NCBI GenBank assembly: GCA_937916405.1
Contig: CALFUF010000180.1
Location: 1-6,383 of the forward strand
DNA from: an uncultured Prevotella sp.
GTDB lineage: Bacteria; Bacteroidota; Bacteroidia; Bacteroidales; Bacteroidaceae
Length of the DNA: 6,383 bases
Reading direction: 5' to 3'
Below are positions 1-5,606 of this stretch, one piece after another. The position numbers were made by a program, and so were the translations under genes. The notes beneath the pieces are model-generated. The model worked only from the letters and a program-made list of their open reading frames with translations, made no database searches and had not been told where the DNA came from. How positions within the stretch are numbered: position 1 is the first letter of the stretch; every line of letters starts with the position of its first letter.

Positions 1-222
1 CTGTGGTAGTGAGTGAGCCGAAAGAATGATAGTACAAATAAAATTAAAACTCAGAAAAATTAAAAAGGTTTTTTTTTATTTTGTAATGTCGAAAGCAAGT
101 ATCTTCGACAAAGTCAGAAGATACGAATAAGTTGGATTAACAAGAAATAAGGCAGAAAAGTAATCCCAGCCCATATTAAACTCAAGTTTTAAGGAGTCAG
201 CAAACCAATATTATGATGGTAA
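1..222. other. Gene-free AT-rich intergenic stretch at the left edge
   Basis: No convincing coding region lies here on either strand. The stretch is AT-rich, with a run of nine T at 69-77 preceded by an A-rich segment, a pair of competing hairpins at 87-124 (listed separately), and a weak imperfect inverted repeat at 176-192 (TTAAACT, then AGTTTTAA). The last lies 31-47 bases beyond the stop of the leftward gene that ends at 223 and could contribute to ending that transcript, but it has no U-tract. A plus-strand frame open from the left edge stops at 27-29 after eight codons; it could be the tail of a gene outside the window, but nothing supports that. Confidence 0.6.
87..124. other. Two mutually exclusive hairpins
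   Basis: Seen directly: TGTCGAA at 87-93 is the exact inverse complement of TTCGACA at 104-110. The overlapping GTATCTTC at 99-106 is the exact inverse complement of GAAGATAC at 117-124, and the second hairpin is lengthened by GAC/GTC (107-109 with 113-115) across one bulged A. Both cannot form at once because they share 99-110. No U-tract follows either hairpin on either strand, so neither is a standard intrinsic terminator. The role is unknown: a transcript-end structure for the leftward small-gene operon, part of a small RNA or leader, or chance in AT-rich DNA. Confidence 0.35.
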
Positions 223-453
223 CTACGGTCTACCGTAATCTAACTCGCGACGTAGGTAATGGTAGTTGTTTAATGATCCACGTAGGTATAGTTCCGTGTC
301 AAGATTGTTCAGCAGATTGTAGTAATCCGAATTGTAAACGGTGTCCAATGCGCTATTCACCGTCATGCCATCATCCTCAACTAAGTATAGGACTAGATCA
401 GCAATAATACTGTCAACAAGATATTTCTGTTCTTTAGTCTCAGGTTCACGCAT
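223..453 (-). CDS. Small acidic helical protein, third gene of the DUF3791-DUF3990 unit
   Basis: This is a 76-residue protein starting MREPETKEQKYL and ending ELDYGRP. It is rich in Asp, Glu, Leu and Tyr, with no signal peptide or membrane segment, and is probably all-helical and cytoplasmic. It follows the DUF3990 stop by 11 bases in the same direction, so it is almost certainly co-transcribed. I recall small proteins of this look (an N-terminal helix with a DD/ED-G turn, then 'ALD.VYNS..Y..L', then 'TELY..', ending with a short Leu/Arg-Glu helix) directly after DUF3990 genes in Bacteroidetes and Firmicutes, but I cannot name a family. The conserved position suggests it binds or neutralises the DUF3990 protein, or acts with it; this is inference. 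No Shine-Dalgarno is visible. The ATG at 453-451 is the only sensible start. Confidence 0.72.
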   Translation of the reverse strand: MREPETKEQKYLVDSIIADLVLYLVEDDGMTVNSALDTVYNSDYYNLLNNLDTELYLRGSLNNYHYLRRELDYGRP

Positions 454-464
454 AATCGTATATT

Positions 465-959
465 CTATAGGTTGATAACTTCAACTTTGCGCAAGAGTTT
501 TACTGCCCGTTCAGTAGCAAAGAAATGCTGACTGTTATTCTTTGGGAAGACAATCTTCCGTGCCAGTTGACGCAACGTAATATAACCTTGTTCAAAGAGT
601 CGGAATTGTATTGCCATACTATCATCTGCGATTGGACCTATCACTATGTCGAAATTGTGGGAGAAACCCGTTCTACTGGCATGGCGATTGTCTGAAACGA
701 ATTTAGCCCATGCTTCTGTAGGCTTGTCAAACACTTTGATAAGAAGCTTCTGTCTTCGTGCCTCATCGTCATTGAACTCATAGACTGTCACAGTTGGATT
801 TTTACCTTGTGAGCGTTTGCACTTAGAAAGAGCCATACGTTCGGCTTGATGGCGAAGGTGGGTCAGATAAAATCCTTGTCCGAAATCCTTGTCGGGCATT
901 CCAAGCGAGAGGTCAATCTCGCCGATTTCTTGATTCGAACCATGATAAAGTATAATCAT
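465..959 (-). CDS. DUF3990 family protein, ADP-ribosyltransferase-like fold
   Basis: The protein has 164 residues, the usual length for DUF3990. It opens at once with the family signature ILYHGSN (residues 3-9), followed by DKDFGQGFYLT (23-33), DIVIGPIADD (104-113) and the C-terminal block NSQHFFATERAVKLL (142-156). DUF3990 is, to my knowledge, grouped with ADP-ribosyltransferase-like folds: His6 in the YHGS strand and Tyr31 in the FGxGFY block match the NAD-gripping His and Tyr of that fold, and Glu150 in the QHFFATE block is a candidate catalytic acid. The assignment of Glu150 is my inference. No signal peptide or membrane helix is present, so it should act in the cytoplasm. Its ATG overlaps the TGA of the upstream DUF3791 gene (ATGA), indicating translational coupling. 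Target and activity are unknown; toxin or protein/nucleic-acid modifier are the leading ideas. Confidence 0.85.
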   Translation of the reverse strand: MIILYHGSNQEIGEIDLSLGMPDKDFGQGFYLTHLRHQAERMALSKCKRSQGKNPTVTVYEFNDDEARRQKLLIKVFDKPTEAWAKFVSDNRHASRTGFSHNFDIVIGPIADDSMAIQFRLFEQGYITLRQLARKIVFPKNNSQHFFATERAVKLLRKVEVINL

Positions 960-1192
960 TCTATCAGTCCTCCATTGCGTTTGCAGATAATGTCAAGAGA
1001 GTTCAGCGTGTCTTCTGGTGAGAGGGTGTGCTCCACATCATAGAACTCCTCCATATAGTCCATAGCCTTGTGATAGCGCAGATAATTATGAGCCTGACGT
1101 GGTGTCAGGTGATGCGCTTCACTGAAGTCACGCAAGATCATCACGAGATAGTCTATGCGATTCTTCGTTTCTCTAAGTTCTTCTGCTGCCAT
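956..1192 (-). CDS. DUF3791 family small helical protein, first gene of the unit
   Basis: From the ATG at 1192 the product is a 78-residue protein beginning MAAEELRETKNR. The pattern IDYLVMILRDFSEAHHLT, QAHNYLRYHKAMDYMEEFYD, VEHTLSPEDTL and a final CKRNGGLIE is that of DUF3791, a short all-helical family found next to DUF3990. The frame stays open up to an ATG at 1255, but that start lies upstream of the predicted transcription start (about 1216) and would add a hydrophobic stretch unlike the family, so I reject it. An ATG at 1204 (MFVTMAAEEL) is the alternative. The gene stops within the DUF3990 start codon (ATGA). By position and size it may be an antitoxin-like partner or adaptor of DUF3990; this is inference from context only. 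Confidence 0.82.
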   Translation of the reverse strand: MAAEELRETKNRIDYLVMILRDFSEAHHLTPRQAHNYLRYHKAMDYMEEFYDVEHTLSPEDTLNSLDIICKRNGGLIE

Positions 1193-1208
1193 AGTCACAA
1201 ACATTATA

Positions 1209-1223
1209 TGCAATAATATTGCA
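1209..1223. promoter_or_regulatory. Perfect 15-bp palindrome at the start of the DUF3791-DUF3990 unit
   Basis: TGCAATA, a central A, and TATTGCA form a perfect dyad. It abuts and slightly overlaps the -7 element (1229-1222 on the minus strand) and sits on the expected transcription start, about 5-17 bases before the ATG candidates at 1204 and 1192. A repressor bound here would block initiation, as expected for an autoregulated small module. No DNA-binding motif is obvious in the three proteins, so the binder is unknown. AT-rich sequence makes a chance palindrome possible. Confidence 0.4.
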
Positions 1224-1256
1224 AAGATACTAAATTTTCGATTAAGTGAGAACAAA
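1222..1256 (-). promoter_or_regulatory. Bacteroidetes-type promoter for the DUF3791-DUF3990 unit
   Basis: On the minus strand TATCTTTG at 1229-1222 matches the Bacteroidetes -7 consensus TAnnTTTG exactly. A TTTG at 1256-1253 could be the -33 element, but the spacing is 23 bases rather than the preferred 19 or so, so that half is weaker. The same 11-mer TATCTTTGCAA occurs before nagB, which supports both as promoters. Initiation would be near 1216, giving a very short leader. Between this promoter and the hairpin at 1383 (about 1257-1382) I see nothing further. Confidence 0.65.
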
Positions 1257-1382
1257 AGAGTGATTTTTTTAGGTCGAGCGTGAGAATTTTATCCAATTAG
1301 TAATTTTGAAAAATACAACTCGCAATCATGCGAAAAGTATGCGCGATATCTGATAAATAGCAGTGCTGATTGTGTCACAAAC

Positions 1383-1416
1383 CAAGAGGATGTGCCTATT
1401 TTGACACATCCTCTTG
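1383..1416 (-). terminator. Strong hairpin after nagB, probable terminator
   Basis: A perfect 12-bp stem (plus-strand CAAGAGGATGTG at 1383-1394 with CACATCCTCTTG at 1405-1416) closes a 10-base loop. It lies 23 bases beyond the nagB stop codon. On the nagB transcript the stem is preceded by an A-rich segment and followed by only a modest U content (GGUUUGUG), so it is an imperfect intrinsic terminator. On the plus strand the tail (TTGTTTTG) is slightly better, but no plus-strand gene precedes it. It separates nagB from the leftward small-gene unit, which has its own promoter. Confidence 0.6.
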
Positions 1417-1439
1417 TTGTTTTGTCGGGATTCTTTATC

Positions 1440-2234
1440 TTACAACAGGTTGTCCTTCTCGATATCCTTGAAGTACTTGTAGGTGGCGACCTTCAGCTCG
1501 TCAGTGGCTGGCTCGTCAGCGACGATGATGCCATGCTGGTGCATCTGGAGCGCAGAGATGGTCCACTCATGAGTGACAGCACCCTCGATGGCAGCCTTCA
1601 GGGCACGAGCCTTGTGGTGTCCGTTGACGAGGATCATCACCTCACGGGCATCCATCACTGTGCCCACACCAACGGTCAGGGCAAGTTTGGGCACCTTGTT
1701 CACGTCATTGTCAAAGAAACGGGAGTTAGCGATAATCGTGTCAGTGGTCAGTGTCTTCACACGGGTACGACTAGTCAGACTTGAATAGGGCTCATTGAAG
1801 GCGATATGTCCGTCAGGACCGATACCTCCGATGAAGAGGTCGATACCACCAGCCTCCTTGATCATCTCCTCATAATGCGCACACTCAGCAGCGAGATCCT
1901 TGGCATTACCGTTGAGGATGTGGATGTTCTCCTTGGGGCAGTCGATGTGGTCGAAAAGGTTACGGGCCATGAAAGAGTGGTAGCTCTCTGGATGCTCCTC
2001 AGGGAGGTTGACATACTCGTCCATATTGAACGTCAGCACGTTCTTGAACGATACGCGTCCCTCTTTGTTAGCCTTTACCAAGCAGGCATACATACCCTCA
2101 GGTGAGGAGCCGGTAGGGAGACCCAGTACAAATGGTTTCTCTTTGGTAGGCTGGAAAGCATTGATTCGCTCAATGACGTGTTCTGCAGCCCATTGCGACA
2201 TTTTCTGATAATCAGCTTCAATAATTACTCTCAT
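1440..2234 (-). CDS. nagB: Glucosamine-6-phosphate deaminase
   Basis: The enzyme converts glucosamine-6-phosphate and water to fructose-6-phosphate and ammonia, the step that sends amino sugars from GlcNAc, chitin or mucin into glycolysis. It is cytoplasmic. The protein has 264 residues (E. coli NagB has 266) and aligns with it without shifts: LPTGSSP sugar-phosphate loop at 39-45, catalytic Asp72 in FNMDEY, and Asp141, His143 and Glu148 in GPDGHIAFNEP. Residues that form the GlcNAc-6-phosphate allosteric site of the E. coli hexamer also appear to be present (Ser151, Ser152, Arg158, Lys160, Tyr254), so allosteric activation is plausible though not shown. It is a single gene, divergent from hflX, with its own -7 element and a hairpin after the stop; no nagA or transporter gene is next to it here. 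The start at 2234 gives the family-standard N-terminus MRVIIEADY. Confidence 0.97.
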   Translation of the reverse strand: MRVIIEADYQKMSQWAAEHVIERINAFQPTKEKPFVLGLPTGSSPEGMYACLVKANKEGRVSFKNVLTFNMDEYVNLPEEHPESYHSFMARNLFDHIDCPKENIHILNGNAKDLAAECAHYEEMIKEAGGIDLFIGGIGPDGHIAFNEPYSSLTSRTRVKTLTTDTIIANSRFFDNDVNKVPKLALTVGVGTVMDAREVMILVNGHHKARALKAAIEGAVTHEWTISALQMHQHGIIVADEPATDELKVATYKYFKDIEKDNLL

Positions 2235-2270
2235 AAGTTCAAAAAGTTAAGTTGTGCTTGTTTTTGGTTG

Positions 2271-2278
2271 CAAAGATA
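2271..2278 (-). promoter_or_regulatory. Promoter -7 element for nagB
   Basis: TATCTTTG on the minus strand at 2278-2271 is an exact TAnnTTTG match, 36 bases before the nagB ATG. The expected -33 position (around 2301-2298) lacks TTTG; the nearest TTTG (2294-2291) is only 12 bases away, too close. The promoter may be weak or depend on an activator, with the dyad at 2321-2351 placed suitably upstream. Initiation would be around 2265. Confidence 0.55.
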
Positions 2279-2320
2279 GTAAAATTCTGACAAAATAAGT
2301 ATGTGATATGTATTTTTTTT

Positions 2321-2351
2321 GTAACTTTGGTGTCTATGACACCGAAGTTAC
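2321..2351. repeat. 31-bp inverted repeat between nagB and hflX
   Basis: Arms GTAACTTTGGTGTC (2321-2334) and GACACCGAAGTTAC (2338-2351) are inverse complements over 14 bases with one T/G exception, which would be a G-U pair in RNA, around a 3-base centre TAT. The core GGTGTC-TAT-GACACC is perfect. The left arm contains TAACTTTG, a -7-like element, and the 14-mer TTTTTGTAACTTTG that includes it is repeated exactly at the hflX promoter (2316-2329 and 2399-2412). No U-tract follows on either strand. It lies about 43 bases upstream of the nagB -7 box and 30 bases upstream of the hflX -33 box, so a shared regulator site is the leading idea; a small repeated element is the alternative. Confidence 0.6.
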
Positions 2352-2360
2352 TACGTCTCG

Positions 2361-2391
2361 GCAAAAAAAAGAATAAATTCTTTTGTTTTGC
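2361..2391. repeat. Second dyad, overlapping the hflX -33 box
   Basis: GCAAAAAAAAGAAT at 2361-2374 pairs with ATTCTTTTGTTTTGC at 2377-2391 over 14 positions with a single unpaired G (2385). The inner part (AAAAGAAT, AA, ATTCTTTT at 2367-2384) is perfect. A further GTC/GAC pair (2355-2357 with 2396-2398) could extend it. The right arm contains the TTTG (2382-2385) that serves as the hflX -33 element, so protein binding or cruciform formation would compete with sigma factor. Because it is A/T-rich, chance or DNA curvature is a fair alternative. Confidence 0.45.
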
Positions 2392-2412
2392 TCTCGACTT
2401 TTTGTAACTTTG
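2382..2412 (+). promoter_or_regulatory. Near-consensus Bacteroidetes promoter for the hflX operon
   Basis: TTTG at 2382-2385, a 19-base spacer, and TAACTTTG at 2405-2412 match the primary sigma (SigABfr-type) consensus TTTG-N19-TAnnTTTG. Initiation near 2418 gives a leader of about 15 bases before the hflX ATG at 2433. This is the best promoter in the window and probably drives hflX, the DUF4954 gene and the M16 peptidase together. Confidence 0.75.
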
Positions 2413-2432
2413 CACCTAATATATAATAAGGT

Positions 2433-3731
2433 ATGAAAGAATTTGTGATTTCTGAGGTCAAAGCTGAGACTGCGGTGCTGGTGGGGTTGATCACCCAGGA
2501 GCAGGGCGAGGCGAAGACGAAGGAATATCTTGACGAGTTGGAGTTTCTTGCCGATACCGCCGGTGCTGTGACGGTGAAGCGTTTCACACAGAAGGTACAG
2601 GGTCCCAGTCAGGTGACCTATGTCGGCAAGGGAAAGCTTGAGGAGATCAAACAATATATCAAACAGCAAGAGGAGGCTTATGAAGATTGGCTGGATAATG
2701 GTCAATCTTCAATGGTCAATGGTCAATGTCCTCAACCAGTGGGCATGGTCATCTTTGACGATGAGCTGTCGGCAAAGCAGATCCGTAATATCGAGGCTGA
2801 ACTGAAAGTGAAGATCCTCGACCGCACCTCTCTGATTCTCGACATCTTCGCCATGCGTGCCCAGACGGCAGAGGCAAAGACGCAAGTGGAGCTGGCACAG
2901 TATCGCTATATGCTTCCCCGTCTGCAACGACTTTGGACCCACTTGGAGCGTCAGGGCGGCGGCTCCGGCTCTGGTGGCGGAAAGGGTAGTGTGGGACTGC
3001 GTGGGCCTGGTGAGACACAGTTGGAGATGGACCGTCGTATCATCCTGCATCGTATCACCCTGCTCAAGGAACGCTTGCTGGAGATAGACAAGCAGAAGAT
3101 CACCCAGCGTAAGAACCGTGGTCGTCTGATCCGCGTCGCCCTCGTGGGGTATACCAACGTGGGTAAGTCGACGATGATGAACCTGCTCGCCAAGAGTGAC
3201 GTCTTTGCGGAGAACAAGCTCTTCGCCACCCTCGACACGACAGTCCGTAAGATGGTGATTGACAACCTGCCCTTCCTGCTTGCCGATACAGTAGGGTTTA
3301 TCCGTAAACTGCCTACCGACTTGGTGGACTCCTTTAAGTCGACCCTCGACGAGGTGAGGGAGGCAGACCTGCTGGTGCATGTGGTGGATATCTCACATCC
3401 CGACTTCGAGGAACAGATCAGTGTGGTGGAGAAGACACTTGCCGACCTGGGATGTGCCGACAAGCCCTCGATGCTGGTATTCAACAAGATAGACGCCTAT
3501 ACGTGGATTCCCCAGGACGAGGACGACCTCACGGCTCCTACCAAGGAGAATGTGTCGCTGGAGGAGTTGAAGAACACATGGATGGCGAAAATGCAAGGTG
3601 ACTGTCTCTTTATCTCGGCACGTGAGAAAGAGAATATCGACGAGTTGCGCGAAGTGCTTTATAAGAAGGTGCGCGAGCTTCATGTACAGAAATATCCTTA
3701 TAATGATTTCCTGTATGACATAGAAGAATAA
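2433..3731 (+). CDS. hflX: HflX, ribosome-associated GTPase
   Basis: HflX is a GTPase that binds 50S or 70S ribosomes and, in studied bacteria, splits stalled or stress-inactivated ribosomes. The 432-residue protein shows the HflX N-terminal domain (VTYVGKGKLEEI near 61-72, VIFDDELSAKQIRNIEAEL near 106-124), the ERQGGGSGSGGGKGSVGLRGPGE glycine-rich linker (172-194) and a TrmE-Era-Era-like G domain: G1 GYTNVGKS (239-246), G2 in ATLDTT (265-270), G3 DTVG (285-288), G4 NKID (351-354), G5 SAR (395-397). The C-terminus KYPYNDFLY is typical of Bacteroidetes HflX. Odd point: residues 89-100 (NGQSSMVNGQCP) are encoded by a tandem heptamer array and form an extra loop between VGKGK and VIFDDE. It is the first gene of a probable three-gene operon, 21 bases before the DUF4954 gene. 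Confidence 0.97.
   Translation: MKEFVISEVKAETAVLVGLITQEQGEAKTKEYLDELEFLADTAGAVTVKRFTQKVQGPSQVTYVGKGKLEEIKQYIKQQEEAYEDWLDNGQSSMVNGQCPQPVGMVIFDDELSAKQIRNIEAELKVKILDRTSLILDIFAMRAQTAEAKTQVELAQYRYMLPRLQRLWTHLERQGGGSGSGGGKGSVGLRGPGETQLEMDRRIILHRITLLKERLLEIDKQKITQRKNRGRLIRVALVGYTNVGKSTMMNLLAKSDVFAENKLFATLDTTVRKMVIDNLPFLLADTVGFIRKLPTDLVDSFKSTLDEVREADLLVHVVDISHPDFEEQISVVEKTLADLGCADKPSMLVFNKIDAYTWIPQDEDDLTAPTKENVSLEELKNTWMAKMQGDCLFISAREKENIDELREVLYKKVRELHVQKYPYNDFLYDIEE
2697..2731 (+). repeat. Five tandem heptamers (AATGGTC type) inside hflX
   Basis: The segment reads as five successive 7-mers: AATGGTC, AATCTTC, AATGGTC, AATGGTC, AATGTCC. Three copies are identical; the other two differ at two or three positions. 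The 35 bases keep the reading frame open and encode residues 89-100 of HflX, plus part of the next codon. The site is a poorly conserved loop between two conserved HflX blocks, so the insertion is probably tolerated. I recall similar AATGGTC-rich repeats between genes in Prevotella-like genomes; that is memory, not a search. Confidence 0.75.
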
Positions 3732-3752
3732 CTTACACAACACATAATACTT

Positions 3753-5606
3753 ATGAGAGATTATAGACAACTGACTCAAGAGGAAATTGAGGTGCTCGAG
3801 CGCAATAGCTGCTGGGCAGAGAACTGGGACCAGGTGAAGGTGGCTGATACGTTTAAGCCCTATGGGTTCCATCGCGTGGTATTCTATGGGGATATCCGTC
3901 TGGGTTCCTTCGACAAGCAAGTGGAGGTGACCAAAGGGTTCACCAAGCATGCGGGAATCAATGACGCTACCTTGCGTAATGTCACTGTGGGTGACAACTG
4001 TCTGATAGAGAAAATCGGCAATTTCATCAATAACTATACCATTGGTGACGACTGTTATATCTCCAATATCTCCACGATGGAGACCACAGAGGGCGCTACC
4101 TTTGGTGAGGGACATCTGGTGTCCGTGCTCAACGAGATGGGTGATGGTAATGTCATCCTCTTCCACGACCTGAACTCTCAGCTTGCAGCCTTTATGGTGA
4201 AGCATTTTAGGGATAAGGTGCTGAAGGACAATATCACCCGACTGATTAATGAGGAGATCCGTTTCACCTTGCCAGAGCGTGGTACGATTGGCAATGGTGT
4301 GAAGATTATCAATACGAAGGAGATTACCAATACCGTCATCAAGGACGACTGTGAGATTAATGGCGCCTCTCGCTTGAGCGACTGTACCATCATGTCGTCA
4401 AAGGATGCCTCTGTCTATATCGGAACAGGTGTCATCTGTGAGAACTCCATTATCTCGAACGGTTGTTCCATTACGAACTCTGTGAAGATGCAGGAGTGCT
4501 TTGTGGGTGAGGCTTGTCAGATCACTAACGGCTTTACCGCAGAGGCGAGTGTGTTCTTCGCTAACTCCTTCATGGCGAATGGCGAGGCATGTGCTGCCTT
4601 CTGTGGTCCCTTCTCCGCTTCCCACCATAAGTCAAGTTTGTTGATTGGTGGTGAGTTCTCGTTCTATAATGCGGGCTCGAACACCAACTTCTCGAACCAT
4701 GCCTATAAGATGGGACCGATGCACTATGGAACCTTGGAGCGTGGCTCTAAGACGGCAAGTGGCGCCTATGTGCTGATGCCTGCGAAGATCGGTGCCTTCT
4801 CTGTCTGCTTCGGTAAACTGATGAACCATCCTGATATGCGCTGTCTGCCCTTTGCTTATCTGATGGCATACGGAGAGACGATGTATATCGTACCTGGTCG
4901 TAACATCACGACCGTAGGACTCTATCGTGATATCAAGAAGTGGCCCAAGCGTGACCGTCGCGCCCCTTCCAGTCGTAAGAGTATCATCAACTTCGACTGG
5001 TTGTCACCTTTCACTGTCGGAGAAATCGTACAGGGCAAGAAAATCCTGGAGGCTTTGCGTCAGGCTGGTGGTGATAACGTGTCGTCGTATAACTACCATG
5101 AGTATATCATCAACGCCTCTTCCCTCCGTAAGGGTATCAAATACTATGATATCGCCCTGCGTATCTATATGGGTGCCGTCATCAAGAGAGCCATTAAAGG
5201 AGGCTTCTTGAGCAAACCCACCTCGGATGTCGGACTGGGTGACTGGAACGACCTGTCAGGACTCTTGTTGCCGGCATCGGAGGAACAGCGACTGATCGAT
5301 GACATCAAGAGTGGTAATATCGAGAGCATCCAGGATATTCTGGATCGTTTCAGGGAGATAGACAATCACTATCGTGAGTATCAGTGGACATGGACCTATC
5401 GGCTGATTCTTGACTATTATGGTTTGGAGGAGTTGACAGAGTCTGCAAGACAGCGTATCAAAGAAGATTATGTGAAAGCCCGTCGAGCATGGATCGCTGA
5501 GATCCGAAAAGATGCGGAGAAGGAGTTTGCCATGGGCGACGTGGAACAGGATGTCTTCGATGACTTTATATCGAAATTAGATCACGAAATAGATTATGAA
5601 GATTAA
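3753..5606 (+). CDS. DUF4954 family protein with left-handed beta-helix-like region
   Basis: This 617-residue protein matches my memory of DUF4954, a family common in Bacteroidetes; its biochemical role is unknown to me. Residues about 65-110 and 175-265 show hexapeptide-like turns (LRNVTVGDNCLIEKIGN, NNYTIGDDCYISNIS, VYIGTGVICENSIISNGCSITNSV), as in left-handed beta-helix acyl- or nucleotidyl-sugar transferases. The block at about 285-390 is His- and Gly-rich (SASHHKSSLLIGGEFSFYNAGSNTNFSNHAYKMGP, PGRNITTVG). The C-terminal 200 residues look helical and charged. No signal peptide is present. A sugar-phosphate-related transferase or binding role is an inference from the fold only. It starts 21 bases after hflX and its last 11 bases overlap the next gene, so the three are probably co-transcribed. 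Confidence 0.88.
   Translation: MRDYRQLTQEEIEVLERNSCWAENWDQVKVADTFKPYGFHRVVFYGDIRLGSFDKQVEVTKGFTKHAGINDATLRNVTVGDNCLIEKIGNFINNYTIGDDCYISNISTMETTEGATFGEGHLVSVLNEMGDGNVILFHDLNSQLAAFMVKHFRDKVLKDNITRLINEEIRFTLPERGTIGNGVKIINTKEITNTVIKDDCEINGASRLSDCTIMSSKDASVYIGTGVICENSIISNGCSITNSVKMQECFVGEACQITNGFTAEASVFFANSFMANGEACAAFCGPFSASHHKSSLLIGGEFSFYNAGSNTNFSNHAYKMGPMHYGTLERGSKTASGAYVLMPAKIGAFSVCFGKLMNHPDMRCLPFAYLMAYGETMYIVPGRNITTVGLYRDIKKWPKRDRRAPSSRKSIINFDWLSPFTVGEIVQGKKILEALRQAGGDNVSSYNYHEYIINASSLRKGIKYYDIALRIYMGAVIKRAIKGGFLSKPTSDVGLGDWNDLSGLLLPASEEQRLIDDIKSGNIESIQDILDRFREIDNHYREYQWTWTYRLILDYYGLEELTESARQRIKEDYVKARRAWIAEIRKDAEKEFAMGDVEQDVFDDFISKLDHEIDYED

Noticed and set aside
3..29. Plus-strand eight-codon tail open from the left edge
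   Set aside because: Too short to tell from chance; no family or context supports a gene end here.
213..407. Plus-strand frame with many Cys (64 residues, CQDC...CSNPNCKRC)
   Set aside because: It is exactly antisense to the small acidic protein gene at 223-453, which fits the operon and has a family-like pattern; the Cys-rich look is the complement of Asn/Tyr/Leu codons.
1321..1332. Small dyad CGCA-ATCA-TGCG
   Set aside because: A four-base stem is expected by chance and no other signal accompanies it.
1392..1784. Plus-strand 130-residue open frame opposite the 3' end of nagB
   Set aside because: Shadow of nagB, whose family match is full length; no promoter or known family in this frame.
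2322..2329. TAACTTTG as a second plus-strand promoter for hflX
   Set aside because: No TTTG lies about 19 bases upstream (the position reads GTAT) and the element is buried in a dyad; kept only as part of the inverted repeat.
2709..4205. Long minus-strand frames opposite hflX and the DUF4954 gene (223, 178 and 270 residues)
   Set aside because: They arise from the codon bias of well-supported plus-strand genes and contain no recognisable domain.
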